Assembly (NCBI RefSeq): GCF_003611465.1 | Contig: NZ_RAXV01000014.1 | Span: 1-64,000, forward strand | DNA length: 64,000 nucleotides | Origin: Acinetobacter tianfuensis | Lineage (GTDB): Bacteria; Pseudomonadota; Gammaproteobacteria; Pseudomonadales; Moraxellaceae | Reading direction: 5' to 3' | Shown here: piece after piece, positions 56,801 through 64,000 of the stretch | Position numbering within the stretch: position 1 is the first letter of the stretch | How the letters are laid out: every line of letters starts with the position of its first letter | The notes under the pieces: model-generated | The model's database searches: none | What the model was told of the DNA's origin: nothing | What the model saw: the letters and a program-made list of their open reading frames with translations, nothing else | Made by a program: the position numbers and the translations under genes

Positions 56801-57434
56801 TGGTGAAACCGATGCACTAAATACAACATTAACAAATGATGCAATTTATAATATTTATGACAAGGTCGTAACCGATGCTAATCCCGCGGCAGTGACATTG
56901 CCTACGAGTCCGATACAGTCTGATTTGTATGAGCTAACCAGTGCAAATCGTGAACTAAACGCTACAACGGCAGGCACACCGCCTGCAAATTTGGCTGCCA
57001 ATAAAGAGAATTCAAATTATAAAGGATGGTACTACTCTTTTGTATCGCCTAATTTAGCATCTAATGATACTCGTAGAGCAATTGAAAAAGTTCAGGGTGA
57101 TTTGATTGCTATTGATAATGACCTTTATGTCAGTACCTTTGATGCAGAGGGCGTGGGGACAACTGAATCATGCGGTGCAGGGATCTATGGAAACAGCCGC
57201 GCGCACCGTTTCTGCATGCCGTATGGCCAATGTCTAAATGGTGATACTGTTGCAAACAATACGCTGGTATTAGGCAAGGGGCTTTTAGGCATTACTATGG
57301 GGCCAGGTGCGAATGGAGCTGACCGCCGTATTATTGCGCCACTAGGAAGTTTGCCGAACGGGAATAAAATTACTGGCATCACATATGGTGCAGCCAATAA
57401 ATTGATTCCGCAAAGCTGGTATGAGAAAAATTAA
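53868..57434 (+). CDS. pilY1: pilus tip adhesin PilY1
   Basis: The 1188-residue secreted protein has a signal peptide (to about residue 31) and an N-terminal von Willebrand A domain with a MIDAS motif DVSGSMSGSG. The C-terminal PilY1 beta-propeller (about 590-1190) includes the calcium-binding loop DRDGDGDVDHLYFGD and the QVFRIDLDG motif. PilY1 is carried at the pilus tip, acts in adhesion and surface sensing, and needs calcium. The part coding for the vWA domain (about 54050-54900) is clearly more AT-rich than the propeller part. AAGGAG precedes ATG. Confidence 0.95.
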   Translation: MNTKKYKQGLVTSLTALSTAMLCQTATTYASDIEIYKAPTTGGASLMMVLDVSGSMSGSGPIKKDFGMDCDDTEYREVSTTFNRTIYKFNGTYCSVNANNKGEPNISNATNKANIIKSCEPEQNKSGKVTQFWCPDRLTSLKKSLFTLLNSSNESERLKDTTIVGITQFPKTGVLFAPAVMNDTNRAALLDIVQNIPISNKAFLKDSGTPLAAGYSVGITGLLKSTSSSETACAGFGTYLLTDGAPNETSDSVSSAATRTNIILSGTSISCSGKNDSWDCIQKGASKLIEKAVNKRLGAALASQQGLEIKTAVVGFGKDFSFTDKNDSSQTVPYVAENLLTYNNAWLEGKFKGNALDASQAAVAGKGGWYSAANTADIVESVTNFVNSIKVPIPAITTGTSAIPQDVLNTSVIQPYSYFPQFEPRPSEDFRAWTGNLKKYNVSGGLLIDKSNTALFSSAGVLNKTNEDLWTPNYATGTTLTAEQQGLKALGGLLSRLNLKKTGSTLNRKVFTSNGTTPITVDETYIKTAPKTLGYYLGLLGYKITEAQVSALNNSNPAGVDTLLNLPEVSATELRQIGAVMHSTPVLLTQSGKIVNSTTGNDTTNRDDYVLFGTTQGVLHVVKAGKSDEITTVGNTAGQEVFAFVPQEMLAAQGKAFLDPPQTVVEGGTSNGMNNLYYGVDGAWTAHTEYVYNSTADQFKVYDTPSKYGKQWVYGGLRMGGRSYYALDLTKMAEATDNQPRIKFRINPVTSSVDGFATPSSTAESARYANLAKMGQSWSKPTIANVQWKGKRRLVMLVGGGYDPGYETFNYNQDSVAQNTATGTGAGIGAGVYMFDANTGEFLWSSYDAVKTPAVAGKTLIGDGDHLKYSVVSQIKGVDRDGDGDVDHLYFGDLGGQVFRIDLDGAHNASGTAANYAKQITRIYNGHVANGVSPRFYEMPAFTVYQGTGGLFAVISIGSGNRSTPLLGKKVNTGYIVAGETDALNTTLTNDAIYNIYDKVVTDANPAAVTLPTSPIQSDLYELTSANRELNATTAGTPPANLAANKENSNYKGWYYSFVSPNLASNDTRRAIEKVQGDLIAIDNDLYVSTFDAEGVGTTESCGAGIYGNSRAHRFCMPYGQCLNGDTVANNTLVLGKGLLGITMGPGANGADRRIIAPLGSLPNGNKITGITYGAANKLIPQSWYEKN

Positions 57435-57447
57435 GGATGCAGTGTAA

Positions 57448-57915
57448 ATGATCATCAAAATGAAAGGATTTACACTTGTAGAGATGATGGTTGTTGTGAT
57501 GGTGGTTGCCATTATGGCAGCCATTGTCCTGCCGTCTTATCAAAGCTATGTCAGAAAATCTGAAGAAAATAGCGCGCAGCAAGAAATCCAGAAAATCATG
57601 CGGGATTTAGAGCATCAGAAATCTAGGCAGTTTAACTATTTGGGTTACGCGCTTCCCGCCGATCCGCTTTATTTACCGCTAGGTGCTACTGCGACAACAG
57701 CTAAATATACTATAGAAGTTAAAGATGGTAGTGGGGTGGCTTTGAGCGCTACTGGAGCAACGGGTAAGAATTGGATTATTCGTGCATTGTCGTCTGATGG
57801 CCGTCGCTATAGTTTTTTAATTGATAGTAAAGGGTTGAGCTGTAAAAATAAAACGGCTGCAAATATAAGCTTCACGACTTGCGGCACTGGGGGGGAAGCA
57901 TGGAAATTGCAGTAA
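57448..57915 (+). CDS. pilE: PilE-type minor pilin
   Basis: A 155-residue prepilin with leader MIIKMKG (or MKG from the second ATG at 57460), cleavage before [17 protein letters not shown] and Glu5. A small head with a C-terminal cysteine pair (LSCKN and TTCGTGGE) follows. It directly follows pilY1, as pilE does in Pseudomonas. The gene overlaps the next prepilin gene by 16 bases. Confidence 0.88.
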   Translation: MIIKMKGFTLVEMMVVVMVVAIMAAIVLPSYQSYVRKSEENSAQQEIQKIMRDLEHQKSRQFNYLGYALPADPLYLPLGATATTAKYTIEVKDGSGVALSATGATGKNWIIRALSSDGRRYSFLIDSKGLSCKNKTAANISFTTCGTGGEAWKLQ

Positions 57916-58376
57916 AAAAAAGCGGTTTTACTTTGGTTGAACTAATTATTGTTGTGGCTATTTTAGGCATTATTGCTGCATTTGCTATACCTGCATATAA
58001 AAGCTATGTGCAAAAAACAAAAAGAGCTGAGGTGCAGGCGGAGCTGGCGGAAATTGCGGGGCAGCTGCAGCGTTTTAAAATAGCGAATTATACTTATGTG
58101 CAATCTGTATCAGGTACAACAATTACGCCAATTAATTTGACTCGTTTAGGATACTCAAGTGCAACACCAAATTCTCAAAATGGGTTGTATCAATATGCTT
58201 TATCTTTTAATGCCGCAGCAACAAGCTGGACGCTCACAGCATCACCAATTTCATCAGGCATGCAAAAAGGCAATGGCGGCTTAACTTTGACTTCTGCTGG
58301 GCAGCAATGCTGGTATAAAGGAAAAGATAGCTTCAATGCATCTACGGACACATGCTTGGGCTGGAATGAAAGATAA
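57900..58376 (+). CDS. second PilE-type minor pilin
   Basis: A 158-residue prepilin with leader ending KKSG, cleavage before [19 protein letters not shown], Glu5, and a PilE-like head with a C-terminal cysteine pair (QCWYKG and DTCLGW). ATG 57900 follows GGGGGGAAG and lies within the end of the previous gene. It looks like a duplicate of pilE and completes a seven-gene minor pilin operon. Confidence 0.88.
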   Translation: MEIAVKKSGFTLVELIIVVAILGIIAAFAIPAYKSYVQKTKRAEVQAELAEIAGQLQRFKIANYTYVQSVSGTTITPINLTRLGYSSATPNSQNGLYQYALSFNAAATSWTLTASPISSGMQKGNGGLTLTSAGQQCWYKGKDSFNASTDTCLGWNER

Positions 58377-58514
58377 ATTCAAAGCTGCGGATAAGTGAAT
58401 ATTAATCTTTCCCTTTGAATGAATTTAACGTAAAATATCGCCCTCTATGAAAGGGGTTTGAAATGTATCGATGGTCGGTACAGGGATAATCCGTAAAAAC
58501 TATAAGGTTGTATC

Positions 58515-58772
58515 ATGGTAGTTATTCGTCTTGCACGCGGTGGTGCTAAAAAACGTCCGTTCTATCAAATCATTGTGACTGATAGCCGTAATGCACGTGA
58601 CGGTCGTTTCATCGAACGTATTGGTTTCTTTAACCCTACAGCTCAAGGTAAAGCAGAAAAAGTTCGTTTAGATGCTGACCGTTTTGCTCACTGGGTTGCA
58701 CAAGGTGCTCAACCTTCTGATCGCGTTGCTTCTTTAGCTGCTCAAGCTAAAAAAGCTGCAGCTGCTGTATAA
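58515..58772 (+). CDS. rpsP: 30S ribosomal protein bS16
   Basis: An 85-residue bS16 protein, start [30 protein letters not shown], complete and of normal length. It is the first gene of the rpsP-rimM-trmD-rplS operon. The codon choice is that of a highly expressed gene. Its promoter probably lies in 58377-58514, where TAAAAT at about 58431 could be the -10 element. Confidence 0.98.
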   Translation: MVVIRLARGGAKKRPFYQIIVTDSRNARDGRFIERIGFFNPTAQGKAEKVRLDADRFAHWVAQGAQPSDRVASLAAQAKKAAAAV

Positions 58773-58797
58773 TTTTAAATTAGATAGCAGGTAGCCC

Positions 58798-59346
58798 ATG
58801 ACGCCAACACAGAATGTGCCCGAAGATCGTATTCAGATTGGACAGCTGCGTTCAGCATATGGATTAAATGGGTGGCTCTGGGTCTATTCCAATACAGAAC
58901 CCATGAGCAACATCTTTGACTACCTGCCTTGGTATATTGAAACCAAAGCAGGCTGGCAAACAGCAGATGTAAAACGCTGGAAACCGCATGGCAAAGGCCT
59001 GGTTGTCGCGCTGAAGGGGGTTTTAGACCGCACTGCAGCAGATAACTTGGTTGGCGCAAATGTTTGGATTTCAAAATCGCAACTGCCTCAAGCAGGCGTG
59101 GATGAGTATTACTGGTCAGATTTGAAAGGCTTAACAGTGTTAGGCTTGGGTGAAGATGAGCAGGAAATTAATCTCGGTCAAATTCACGAACTGTTTGAGA
59201 CGGGTGCCAATGACGTGATGGTAGTTCGCGCTACTGTTGCAAGCGTTGATGGCGAAGAGCGTATGATTCCATGGCATAAAGATGTGGTGCAGCGGGTTGA
59301 TTTGGAAGCTGGTCGTATCTACGTGAATTGGGGCGTGGATTACTGA
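58798..59346 (+). CDS. rimM: ribosome maturation factor RimM
   Basis: RimM binds uS19 and helps mature the 30S head. The 182 residues hold the N-terminal RimM domain (IGQLRSAYGLNGWLWVYS) and the C-terminal PRC barrel (LGQIHELFETGANDVMVV, MIPWHKDVVQRVDL). AGCAGGTAG precedes ATG. The order between rpsP and trmD is the standard one. Confidence 0.97.
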   Translation: MTPTQNVPEDRIQIGQLRSAYGLNGWLWVYSNTEPMSNIFDYLPWYIETKAGWQTADVKRWKPHGKGLVVALKGVLDRTAADNLVGANVWISKSQLPQAGVDEYYWSDLKGLTVLGLGEDEQEINLGQIHELFETGANDVMVVRATVASVDGEERMIPWHKDVVQRVDLEAGRIYVNWGVDY

Positions 59347-59373
59347 TTATTTTTGGAAATACGGGAGTCTGCG

Positions 59374-60114
59374 ATGTTTTTTGCAGTCATTACGCTTTTT
59401 CCTGAAATGTTTGAAGCGATTACAGCCTACGGTATCAGCGGGCGCGCAGCAAAAAACAGTATTGTGCAAGTTCATTGCATCAATCCCCGTGAGTTTGCTG
59501 AGGGCAACTACAAAAGAGTGGATGAACGTCCATTCGGTGGCGGTCCAGGTATGGTGATGATGGCTGAGCCTTTGGCAAAAGCAATTCACCGTGCTAAAGA
59601 GCTTGCACAGCAAGCAGGTGCAGTCAACGTTCCTGTGGTGTATATGTCTCCGCAAGGAAAAACCTTGCATGAAACTGCAGTACAGCAATTTGTCGAATAT
59701 GACGGATTGATTGTACTTTGCGGACGTTATGAAGGTGTCGATGAGCGCCTAATCCAGAAATATGTTGATCAGGAATGGTCCATAGGGGATTATGTGCTGT
59801 CTGGCGGTGAACTGCCTGCGATGGTTTTATTGGACAGTATTATTCGGAGGCTTCCGGGTGCAATGTCTGATGAGCAGTCACATGTGCAAGACTCATTTGT
59901 GGATGGTCTTTTAGATTGCCCGCAATATACAAAGCCTGATCATTTTGAAGGTTTGGATGTGCCCGAAATATTGAAATCAGGGCATCATGCAAATATTGAA
60001 AAATGGCGTTTTTTGCAGCGTTATCAGCGTACACTTGAACGTCGGCCTGAATTGGTTGAACACGTGGAGTTGAGCAAACAGCAAAAAAAATGGCTAAAAG
60101 ATTTCAAGATTTAA
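59374..60114 (+). CDS. trmD: tRNA (guanine37-N1)-methyltransferase
   Basis: TrmD methylates G37 of several tRNAs and prevents +1 frameshifting. The 246 residues contain the SPOUT knot motifs [21 protein letters not shown] and [17 protein letters not shown] 59374 ([13 protein letters not shown]) has GGAG seven bases upstream and is chosen over an earlier in-frame start at 59353. Confidence 0.98.
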   Translation: MFFAVITLFPEMFEAITAYGISGRAAKNSIVQVHCINPREFAEGNYKRVDERPFGGGPGMVMMAEPLAKAIHRAKELAQQAGAVNVPVVYMSPQGKTLHETAVQQFVEYDGLIVLCGRYEGVDERLIQKYVDQEWSIGDYVLSGGELPAMVLLDSIIRRLPGAMSDEQSHVQDSFVDGLLDCPQYTKPDHFEGLDVPEILKSGHHANIEKWRFLQRYQRTLERRPELVEHVELSKQQKKWLKDFKI

Positions 60115-60138
60115 GTTTTTAAATCTTATTACTAGGCT

Positions 60139-60168
60139 CTTTATGCATTGAAGCGGTCAAGCATAAAG
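60139..60168 (+). promoter_or_regulatory. hairpin in the rplS leader
   Basis: CTTTATGC and GCATAAAG flank 14 bases in the 140-base trmD-rplS spacer. A leader hairpin here could uncouple uL19/bL19 synthesis from the weakly expressed trmD and rimM. No T run follows, so it is not a terminator. Confidence 0.3.
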
Positions 60169-60254
60169 GGAAAGTCAATCGGGTCTATGCGCCTTAGCCT
60201 CTAGCCCCAGTGGAATTCAGACCTCTTCTGGCCCACACAAATTGGAGATACCCC

Positions 60255-60626
60255 ATGAGCGGTAAACATCCTTTAGTACAAGCTGTTGAAAATGCACAGC
60301 TTAAACAAGACATCCCTGCTTTTGCTCCGGGCGATACAGTAATCGTTCAAGTTAAAGTAAAAGAAGGTGATCGTGAGCGTCTTCAAGCATTTGAAGGTGT
60401 TGTAATTGCTAAGAAAAACCGTGGCTTGAACTCTGCGTTCACAGTACGTAAAATTTCTAGCGGTGTTGGTGTTGAGCGTGTTTTCCAAACTCACTCTCCA
60501 ATCGTTGCTGGTATCGAAGTGAAACGCCGCGGTGACGTTCGTCGTGCTAAACTTTACTACCTACGCGAATTGTCTGGTAAAGCTGCACGTATTCGTGAAA
60601 AATTGCCAGCTCGTAAAGCAAAATAA
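60255..60626 (+). CDS. rplS: 50S ribosomal protein bL19
   Basis: The 123-residue bL19 is normal in length and sequence ([38 protein letters not shown]). ATG 60255 ([12 protein letters not shown]) follows GGAG by eight bases; the in-frame extension to 60210 has no family support. It is the last gene of the operon. Confidence 0.98.
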   Translation: MSGKHPLVQAVENAQLKQDIPAFAPGDTVIVQVKVKEGDRERLQAFEGVVIAKKNRGLNSAFTVRKISSGVGVERVFQTHSPIVAGIEVKRRGDVRRAKLYYLRELSGKAARIREKLPARKAK

Positions 60627-60644
60627 TTTGTTTTACATCGCTGT

Positions 60645-60673
60645 AAAAAAATGCGCCTTTGGCGCATTTTTTT
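60645..60673. terminator. bidirectional terminator between rplS and the lipase genes
   Basis: Seven A, ATGCGCC / GGCGCAT with a TTT loop, then seven T. It serves rplS on the plus strand and the decayed lipase gene on the minus strand. Confidence 0.85.
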
Positions 60674-60684
60674 ATGTCTGAGCT

Positions 60685-61525
60685 TTAAAGTCCCTGCATT
60701 TTTAAATGGTTGGCGTGTTCACGGTAAACCTGCACTGAGTCTGCTGAAAATAAGCCTTTTAATCCGAGTAAACGGTTAACTTCATCTAAGCGGTTCCATT
60801 GGTAAGTGTCACGAATAACTTTACCGAAGCGTGAAGAGCAGCGTCCTGCAACACCATCACCAGCAAGAACTGAGGATGCCAGCATGCTATAGCTGCTTGG
60901 ATCCAGTATGGTGTTGCAGGGTGAGTTACCCATAAATGAAGAATAATAGGTGCTATTTACTTGATAAGCGCCTTCACCGCAGCTGTCCGTTGGAACGCCA
61001 TTTGGGAAGTGTTGGTTAAATGCTAAAGATTTCGTTGTGCCTAAGGCTTGCAGGACCGCTTTCACATCAGAAGGGCAGAGGGGCGGGTTTTGGCCAGATG
61101 CAAATGTAATGGCTGGTGAAACTAAGTTGTCAAAGATTGTCCGTGCAGGCTTTTCTAAAACACTGTCGACTAAAACGCCTTCAAGAATGTCAGCAATTTT
61201 AGCGCATAGACTGCCCTCCGATGGCTGTGGCCAATCAGGTTGACTTTATCTTTGCCTGTATAGGCGATGATGGTTTGAACTTGCTGCAGCCGCTGTTCAC
61301 CGCGCAGTTCGCTTGAGTTCATGGCAGACATTTGGCTGGTCCAGATATCTGCTCCATTTCGCGCTAAATCTGGGGGGATTTGATAGAAGTAATCAATACC
61401 GGCTGCGCTGCCGAAACCGAATAGGCCATGAGCTAAAACGATAGGATATTTGGTTTGCGCATAGGTGGAGCGCTGATAGCTCATTTTTTCCCGTACAGCA
61501 AGGTCTTTGATATGCTGAGCCGCAT
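60685..61525 (-). pseudogene. decayed secreted lipase gene
   Basis: It is homologous to the two intact lipases beside it. Reading from 61525 with GAGG upstream, a signal-like start (MRLSISKTLLYGKK) runs into a stop. The next frame gives the mature N-terminus (STYAQTKYPIVLAHG to NLIGHSH at the nucleophile Ser). There it shifts again after GHSH and stops at 61170. Downstream a third segment (AKIADILEGVL onward) reaches the family end YREHANHLKMQGL at 60685. About 25-35 residues after the nucleophile elbow are missing compared with the neighbours, so the lesion at the elbow is a deletion, not only a frameshift. Confidence 0.8.
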
Positions 61526-61606
61526 ACTATTTTTCCTCAAATTTATTTTTTTAACGAATCCTTCGTCATCAAGCAGTATAGAAAGGAAGTAGTAAAAAAC
61601 ATTAAT

Positions 61607-61626
61607 TTTGTGATGTTCGTCACAAA
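61607..61626. promoter_or_regulatory. CRP/Vfr-like palindrome upstream of the decayed lipase gene
   Basis: TTTGTGA-TGTTCG-TCACAAA has the exact TGTGA-N6-TCACA spacing of CRP-family sites. It lies about 85 bases before the start of the broken lipase gene. Whether an active CRP/Vfr homologue uses it is unknown. Confidence 0.45.
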
Positions 61627-61685
61627 GTTCCGATGAGATGCAGCTTTAACCCTAGATTAAAACTGCATCAAAAATTGAATACTGT

Positions 61686-62654
61686 TTATAAGCCTTGAAG
61701 TTTCAGGCGATTAGCATGCTGGCGATATACATCAACAGGGTCTGGAGCAAACAAAGCTTTTAAGCCAAGGACTTGGTTGACTTCGTCTAGGTGGTTCCAG
61801 TTGTAGTTGTCGCGGATTGTTTTACCGAACTTTGCACTGCAGCGCGATACAAGGCCGTCATTTTCTTTACCGCCATCAATTAGCAGCGCTGTCACTTTTA
61901 GTGCAGAATCTAAATCCAGCAGATTGGTCACTTGGCCTATGCCTGTAAATGAATAGTTATAGATCCCTTTTTCTTGATAAGCGCCTTCACCGCATGCAGT
62001 TGTCGGCATACCTAGAGGGAACTGGGCATTGTATTTAGCGGAGCCTGCCAAGGTGAGGCTATTGCCTCCAGCCAAAGCATCATGCGGGAAGCTGTTTGGG
62101 TTCAGCCCTTGTGCCCAAGTAATGGCTTTGGAGACTAAATTTACAGCGCCAACTAAGGGCGCTTCAACTGCACTCCCTTCTGCTTTTAAAATCAGGTTTG
62201 CTACAGGTGAGCCTTTATTCGGTCCAGCTACACTGGTCAGTGAAGCAACGATATCTGGACGTACACCAGCGACATAGCGGATTGTCGGGCCGCCATGCGA
62301 GTGTCCGATTAGGTTGACTTTAGGAGCGCCTGTCATGGCCCGAATTTCTAAGACTTGCTGCAGCAGCTGTTCACCGCGGACTTCAGTTGAGTTTAATGGG
62401 GAAACGCGTGTTGCCCAAGCATTCGCGCCATTACGCGCTAAGTCAGGAAGAATTTGATACCAGTAATCTAGGCCAAAGCTGTCTGTTCCTATACGAATAA
62501 AACCAGCCATGCCGTGATTAAAAACAATAGGATATTTTGTTTTGGCATAACTGGAAGTCACTTTGCTTGCTGTGACTTGTGTGGCTTGAGATGCCATTGC
62601 AGGAGTGATAGAGAGCAAAGAGCACAGACAGCCTGCCAAGAGTCCATATTTCAT
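61686..62654 (-). CDS. secreted triacylglycerol lipase
   Basis: The 322-residue protein has a signal peptide (to about residue 22, ending AMAS) and the alpha/beta-hydrolase core with the oxyanion motif NHGMAGF and nucleophile elbow GHSHGG. The acid (D in GKENDGLVSRC) and the histidine (YNWNHLDEVN) complete the triad. The two cysteines (TTACGEGAYQ and SRCSAKFG) match the disulfide of Pseudomonas-type family I lipases. ATG 62654 follows AAGGA; a start at 62669 would destroy that site. Such lipases usually need the membrane foldase Lif, which is not in this window. Confidence 0.9.
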   Translation of the reverse strand: MKYGLLAGCLCSLLSITPAMASQATQVTASKVTSSYAKTKYPIVFNHGMAGFIRIGTDSFGLDYWYQILPDLARNGANAWATRVSPLNSTEVRGEQLLQQVLEIRAMTGAPKVNLIGHSHGGPTIRYVAGVRPDIVASLTSVAGPNKGSPVANLILKAEGSAVEAPLVGAVNLVSKAITWAQGLNPNSFPHDALAGGNSLTLAGSAKYNAQFPLGMPTTACGEGAYQEKGIYNYSFTGIGQVTNLLDLDSALKVTALLIDGGKENDGLVSRCSAKFGKTIRDNYNWNHLDEVNQVLGLKALFAPDPVDVYRQHANRLKLQGL

Positions 62655-62686
62655 GATGTATTCCTTCATTGTTTTATTTTTAATGC

Positions 62687-62704
62687 TGACAATTGTTATT
62701 GTCA
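62687..62704. promoter_or_regulatory. 18-bp palindrome upstream of the second lipase gene
   Basis: TGACAAT-TGTT-ATTGTCA, a perfect 7-bp inverted repeat with a 4-base centre, 33 bases before the lipase start. It looks like an operator for a dimeric regulator. It shares AATTGTTAT with the Fur box of bfd but has the wrong symmetry for Fur. Confidence 0.4.
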
Positions 62705-62802
62705 CAACTATCAAAGCAAGCTAAGACAGTATTTGCAACTGTTGCTGGATGGAGGGGAAGCAGAGTTGTAACAATTTTTATAGTGGATAAATCACATTAT
62801 AA

Positions 62803-62833
62803 AAAAGCCCGAAAGATAATATTTCGGGCTTTT
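62803..62833 (-). terminator. terminator after the third lipase gene
   Basis: On the minus strand AAAGCCCGAAA / TTTCGGGCTTT is followed by further T residues. It lies six bases from the stop codon of the third lipase and separates its transcript from the second. Confidence 0.8.
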
Positions 62834-62838
62834 AATAC

Positions 62839-63849
62839 TTATAGTCCTTGAAGTTTTAAACGGTTCGCATGCTGGCGGTACATCGCTGCAGGATCTGGCG
62901 CAAATAAGCCTGTTAAGCCGAACATCATATTTGCAAGGTCTGTATGGTTGAGTTTGTAGTCATCTTTAATCACTTTGCCGATGAATGCGCTGCAGCGTGC
63001 AACCATGCCGTCATTATCTTTATTGCCATAAGATAATGGACCGAGCTGCATCAGGATGCTGTCGATATCAAGAATGTTGGTTGTTTGCGCTACACCCGTC
63101 CATGAGTAATATTGAATCCCATTGCGGTCCACGGTTTTTAGGTTTTTACTGCAGTTTTCAGCAGATGCCAATACGCCGTCGGCAACCGCATTCTTCGCCA
63201 CGCTTGCATTGAACTGTGCAGAACCTGTCTGTGACAGCGACTTCATGGATGAATCAAAGTCGATTTCGAGCTCAGGTTTCAATTGGCCAAGCGCAATAAG
63301 AGGGCCAACAAGATAGTCGCCTAAAATATTGAAAGCAGTGCGGGACAGCTTATTGCCTTGAATGTCATCTGCGACTTTAGAACCGTGGTAAGTACCTGCA
63401 ACACCTGTAATGGATGCAATGTATTGCGGTTTAGTTTGCGCCGCATAGAGGACGGTTGGACCGCCATGAGAGTGGCCAATTAAGTTTACTTTGCTGTTGC
63501 CGGTAATGGCCAGAACATCTTCCACTTGCGTGATCAGCTGTTCACCGCGGTGCGCCGTGGTATTGGCTGGCGAAAGCTGCGCTGCAAATACACTTGAACC
63601 ATTTCGCGCCATATCTGGAAGAATTTGGTACCAGTAGTCTAGACCAATAGTATTTGTTCCAATTTTTGACCAGCCTAACCAGCCATGCACCATTAAAATA
63701 GGATATTTGGTTTTTGCATAGCTTGATTTAGCTGTTTCTTTTACTTGTAAAACACTTGGCGCAGCCTGCGCTGTGCACGATAAACCAATCGCTAGGCCAG
63801 CAGCAGCGGTCAAGGACATCAGTTTGACTTGGGTTTTGAACGGCTTCAT
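62839..63849 (-). CDS. secreted triacylglycerol lipase
   Basis: A 336-residue paralogue of the preceding lipase. It has a signal peptide (to about residue 29, ending AQAA), oxyanion motif VHGWLGW, nucleophile elbow GHSHGG, acid region NKDNDGMVARC and histidine in LNHTDLANM. It ends YRQHANRLKLQGL, identical to the second lipase. The loop before the acid residue is different and longer (NCSKNLKTVDRNG), with a cysteine that can pair with ARC. GGAAT precedes ATG. Confidence 0.9.
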   Translation of the reverse strand: MKPFKTQVKLMSLTAAAGLAIGLSCTAQAAPSVLQVKETAKSSYAKTKYPILMVHGWLGWSKIGTNTIGLDYWYQILPDMARNGSSVFAAQLSPANTTAHRGEQLITQVEDVLAITGNSKVNLIGHSHGGPTVLYAAQTKPQYIASITGVAGTYHGSKVADDIQGNKLSRTAFNILGDYLVGPLIALGQLKPELEIDFDSSMKSLSQTGSAQFNASVAKNAVADGVLASAENCSKNLKTVDRNGIQYYSWTGVAQTTNILDIDSILMQLGPLSYGNKDNDGMVARCSAFIGKVIKDDYKLNHTDLANMMFGLTGLFAPDPAAMYRQHANRLKLQGL

Positions 63850-64000
63850 TTATATTCCTTAGTATTGTTTTTATCGCTTTTTTTAGTTTTGCATTGATTA
63901 GCCTCAGCCCATCTGAATTATTCATATTTATAAAAACTGCATTAAAAAGTGCGAAGTGCAAGCTGAGGAGAATGCGTATTCATTTTTTCATGCCCAGTGG
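63850..64000. other. window end without a complete gene
   Basis: AT-rich leader of the third lipase gene (minus strand). A possible plus-strand start, ATG at 63973-63975 just after GAGGAG, runs off the window after about nine codons. Its spacing to GAGGAG is too short to be convincing. No repeat or terminator is seen. Confidence 0.3.

Noticed and set aside
61637..61669. Terminator of the second lipase gene
   Set aside because: GATGCAG/CTGCATC forms a good hairpin, but no T run follows on either strand.
63973..64000. Start of a plus-strand gene at the window edge
   Set aside because: Only about nine codons are visible and the GAGGAG is too close to the ATG.

Overview
The window reads as chromosome of an Acinetobacter-like member of the Moraxellaceae. 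The reasons are the gene order (rsmH-ftsL-ftsI-murE-murF-mraY with no mraZ in front, mrcA divergent from pilMNOPQ-aroK-aroB-SPOR gene-gltB-gltD), the moderately low G+C, a SpoT whose synthetase half is degenerate, and secreted lipases of the Acinetobacter/Pseudomonas type. The species is an inference; no rRNA or tRNA gene was found.

Layout. 1-522: a possible structured RNA ending in a terminator, then the leader of the division/cell-wall cluster. 523-7657: rsmH, ftsL, ftsI, murE, murF, mraY (peptidoglycan synthesis and septation). 7726-11104: rlmA and, convergent, mrcA (PBP1A). 11275-18856: pilMNOPQ (type IV pilus alignment complex and secretin), then aroK, aroB and a SPOR-domain gene. 19292-25267: gltB and gltD (glutamate synthase). 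25511-26386: a metal-dependent hydrolase gene broken by two frameshifts. 26515-28725: lemA and two TPM-domain genes.

28741-45019 is the accessory part and the most interesting region. A sigma-54-driven major pilin gene (pilA) is followed by a TMTC-like multi-pass GT-C protein with a helical C-terminal domain. Next come a dolichol-phosphate-mannose-synthase-like GT2, a PglK-type ABC flippase, several glycosyltransferases, a methyltransferase, and a GDP-mannose/GDP-fucose branch (two gmd paralogues, fcl, manC). Two more glycosyltransferases lie on the minus strand, and a second PilA-type pilin gene with its own sigma-54-like element closes the block. The block is AT-rich, uses many TTG/GTG starts and 4-nt overlaps, and lies between conserved genes. 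It looks like an exchangeable pilin/glycan locus without a recognisable PglL/TfpO-type oligosaccharyltransferase.

45053-49843 (minus strand): bfr (with a degenerate ferroxidase site), bfd under a Fur box, ridA, spoT, rpoZ, gmk. 49977-50927: ispH. 51094-58376: a complete minor pilin operon (fimT/fimU-like, pilV, pilW, pilX, pilY1, two pilE-like genes), so pilus assembly, tip and major subunit genes are all in this window. 58515-60626: rpsP-rimM-trmD-rplS. 60685-63849 (minus strand): three tandem secreted lipase genes, the most downstream of which is decayed. The last 150 bases hold no complete gene.
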